Assembly: GCA_910591455.2 (NCBI GenBank) | Contig: OU342821.1 | Location: forward strand, 13,703,787-13,767,786 | DNA length: 64,000 bases | Direction of reading: 5' to 3' | Source of the DNA: Pholis gunnellus | Taxonomy: Eukaryota > Chordata > Actinopteri > Perciformes > Pholidae | Part shown: positions 61,873 through 64,000 of the stretch, piece by piece | Numbering within the stretch: position 1 is the first letter of the stretch | Layout of the letters: the number at the start of each line of letters is the position of its first letter | Translations under genes and position numbers: made by a program | Notes under the pieces: model-generated | What the model was told of the DNA's origin: nothing | The model's database searches: none | What the model saw: only the letters and a program-made list of their open reading frames with translations

Positions 61873-64000
61873 CTGCAATAAAGAAAACAAGATGGGGGAC
61901 AGTGGTGGATATTTATTCACCCTCAGGAGATGAATAAATGACAGAGTAAGTGACCCTGGCCTGCTCATACATTAGAGGTGTATTAAATAAGCAGTTGTCA
62001 TGCTATCATATTTTTCCAGGTACATTTTTCTGGCAAACACATCTGGAGTAGATTTACATTGATGCCCGTAGCATGAGCTGGGCTATTTCCTGGAATATGA
62101 AATTAAAGGCAATCATTCTCTCGGATTTTTCATCATCAAGCCATCAAGATGAACTTGTATGTTGCCGCTGTTGATTTGATTTTTTTCCCCAGAATACTAT
62201 GGACATGAGCTTCATTGGTTAAGTCAAAAACCTACTAGATTTGAACACTTATTTAACATTATGACTACATATATTTTGTCATGCGTTAGGGCTTAACAAC
62301 CACCAGCCAGCACTCAAATAAGAAAACAGTGTCATAAACTGTTGTTTATTTATTTCTGCTGGCTAGAATCTGACAAGTGACTGGGATGCTGTTGGCTCCC
62401 AGTATCCCCAAACGTCTTCATCATCCTCCACTGAGGTATTTTCTTTCCTTGAGCTTTTTGTGTCTCGATACGAGATCTCCGTTCAGCTCTGCTCAGTTGG
62501 CTGGACAGCTCCCACTGCAGAACGAGCAGAGACACTCAGACAGCAGCACGGCAATTTTGTTTTGGTACAGGAGGCTGCCAATCAAGCTGCTCGGGTCAGT
62601 TTGTATCTCTCTGGCTACTGGGCTGCTGACTCACCAGCTAGACATCGAGTTTAAAACCACACATTGCTATTATATGTCAGAAATACATCATTTGATTGGA
62701 TATAAACAGTGCCTAGTGGGTAGCTGATATGTTAGATGTATATATATATATATATATATATGACCTTGTATACACATTCCTGTAATGAGTAAGTTACTAC
62801 TACTCAGATAACATTAAACACACCAATGGATACGTCATTTGCTTGTATTATGTGTTCTAATAAAGATATAAATGATTTAGTGTTGTGTATGGTAAATTGA
62901 ATACCCAGAATACACTGCATGTGTAATGCCTTTTTAAGTGGATGGATGCATTTTGTGAAATTTTAAGTCACTTTACCAACTATTAGCTACTGACTGCTTC
63001 CTGTTGACCTACAGTATATGGAGGCATAACACTGGAAACAATGTGTAATGGCCACCCAGGCAACACCATTCGCATTTTATCACCTAGTGTTTAATAATTT
63101 ACTGGTCGCGTTTATAGGCTTAAGACTCACTCACAGAGTGATGCACTACCAGGACTCAGTCACAGAGATGCAAAAAAACATTTGTTTTTATTTGCTTGTA
63201 GCTATTTATTGTGCCCTCGCTAAATGGGGAGCAATCGCTCACCTGTAGATATTTGAAATAGAAGATAAATTAAGAGTGCAGGATGATAGCTGTATCCATG
63301 ATGAGAATGTATGTTTATGATTTGATGAAAAATCTATTTTATATTTGCACATAACAGTTTATTTCCTCTGAGTCAGAGACAAACGGTAATGCCATGAGTA
63401 GTGTCCTCCAAATTGCCCAATCGACAGGTAATTGTTTTTCATTACCTTCAAGAGCAGTTTATATTCACCGCTTCAAAACCAACAATGGTTGAGGTTTGGA
63501 TAGACTTTAGTCTAGGTGACCTTTGTTGTCATGGTCACAATAACTAATAAAGTTAAGTTGGACATTTTATACTCACAGAAACTAATATTGCTGTTTCCAC
63601 AGTAACATTGCTGTATTCTCAACAGTTTAGTTCTGTCTTAAGTTGTGAATAGTATGTTACTTAATTAAGACGTGCAATGCATTCTGGGAAAACATAACAT
63701 AATACAGTGATACTAACTGGCTGTGGAAAACTTCTCAGAATGAAAGACTGTCCTTGATTTGTGTGCAGAATGTTGTTTTATTGTAAGTTTTAACATCAGA
63801 GCTCAGAACATTTTCCTCACGACTTCTACTTGAGACTCAAGGAGGTTTATTAATTATGGCGAGGGAACTTAGTCTATGTTTCATACAGTCAAAGGCTAGT
63901 TTTTTTCTTTTCTAACTGCAGAACAAGTTACTGTTAATTTGACAATACACATCTTACAGTGCACCCATGAACCCTGACATCCTCCCTCTGCAGACTGCGT
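61873..64000 (-). other. ASTN2 intron, partial; nothing recognised but a TA tract
   Basis: No upstream exon could be supported before the window edge. It contains (TA)11 at 62739-62760. A GTAAG motif near 63950 (- strand) could be a donor for an exon crossing the edge, but its frame is not supported (see rejected items). Confidence 0.7.
62739..62760. repeat. (TA)11 microsatellite
   Basis: Uninterrupted TA tract in the partial intron at the right end of the window. Confidence 0.94.

Noticed and set aside
63950..64000. Possible ASTN2 exon crossing the right edge (- strand, donor GTAAG near 63950)
   Set aside because: The next known exon begins with two bases GA. The only fitting donor leaves a T, which would make TGA, a stop codon, and the peptide has no astrotactin-like features.
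1..64000. CRISPR arrays, operons, insertion sequences, phage genes
   Set aside because: No regularly spaced repeats or bacterial gene organisation; intron-exon structure shows vertebrate nuclear DNA.
1..64000. tRNA or rRNA genes
   Set aside because: No cloverleaf with A and B boxes or rRNA-like block was recognised; a covariance-model search was not possible here.

Overview
The window is vertebrate nuclear DNA, most likely from a ray-finned fish. It has long AT-rich introns, many (CA)n/(GT)n microsatellites, several interspersed repeats of types common in teleosts, and conserved vertebrate exons with canonical GT-AG splice sites. No prokaryotic, viral, plasmid or CRISPR-like organisation is visible.

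Two protein-coding genes are supported. (1) TRIM32 lies on the + strand. Its single coding exon (4231-6288, 685 aa) has a RING finger, a B-box, a coiled coil and an NHL beta-propeller. A probable non-coding first exon ends at 3423, behind a CCAAT/CRE-type promoter. (2) On the - strand, nine internal exons of an astrotactin gene run from 61872 down to 10218. They join in frame into about 405 codons: EGF-like/cysteine-rich modules followed by the first part of the MACPF domain. The gene is called ASTN2, not ASTN1, mainly because TRIM32 nested antisense inside an ASTN2 intron is the known vertebrate arrangement. Neither end of ASTN2 is in the window; its 5' exons should lie beyond 64000 and its 3' exons to the left of position 1.

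Layout: 1-3230 is intron sequence with a possible retroelement tail. 3240-6814 is the TRIM32 promoter, 5' exon, intron with a 21-bp perfect hairpin, CDS and 3' UTR. 6815-10217 is intron with a MITE-like element at 9159-9511. 10218-11985 is a cluster of three MACPF exons. 11986-31542 is a 19.6-kb intron with three dispersed repeats. 31543-33641 holds two exons for the cysteine-rich region and MACPF start. 33642-45813 is a 12.2-kb intron. One exon lies at 45814-45964. 45965-57347 is an 11.4-kb intron with an ancient dispersed repeat and a LINE endonuclease relic. 57348-61872 has three exons (57348-57485, 60809-60883, 61788-61872). The rest is intron.

The two genes are not known to share a pathway. 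TRIM32 is a cytoplasmic E3 ubiquitin ligase; astrotactins are membrane proteins of neurons involved in glial-guided migration and surface-protein trafficking. Their link here is positional: TRIM32 mRNA is antisense to ASTN2 intron sequence. I found no convincing new biological system. The main items for a second look are the hairpin in TRIM32 intron 1, simple repeats close to ASTN2 splice donors, and a few intronic stretches that resemble conserved enhancers.
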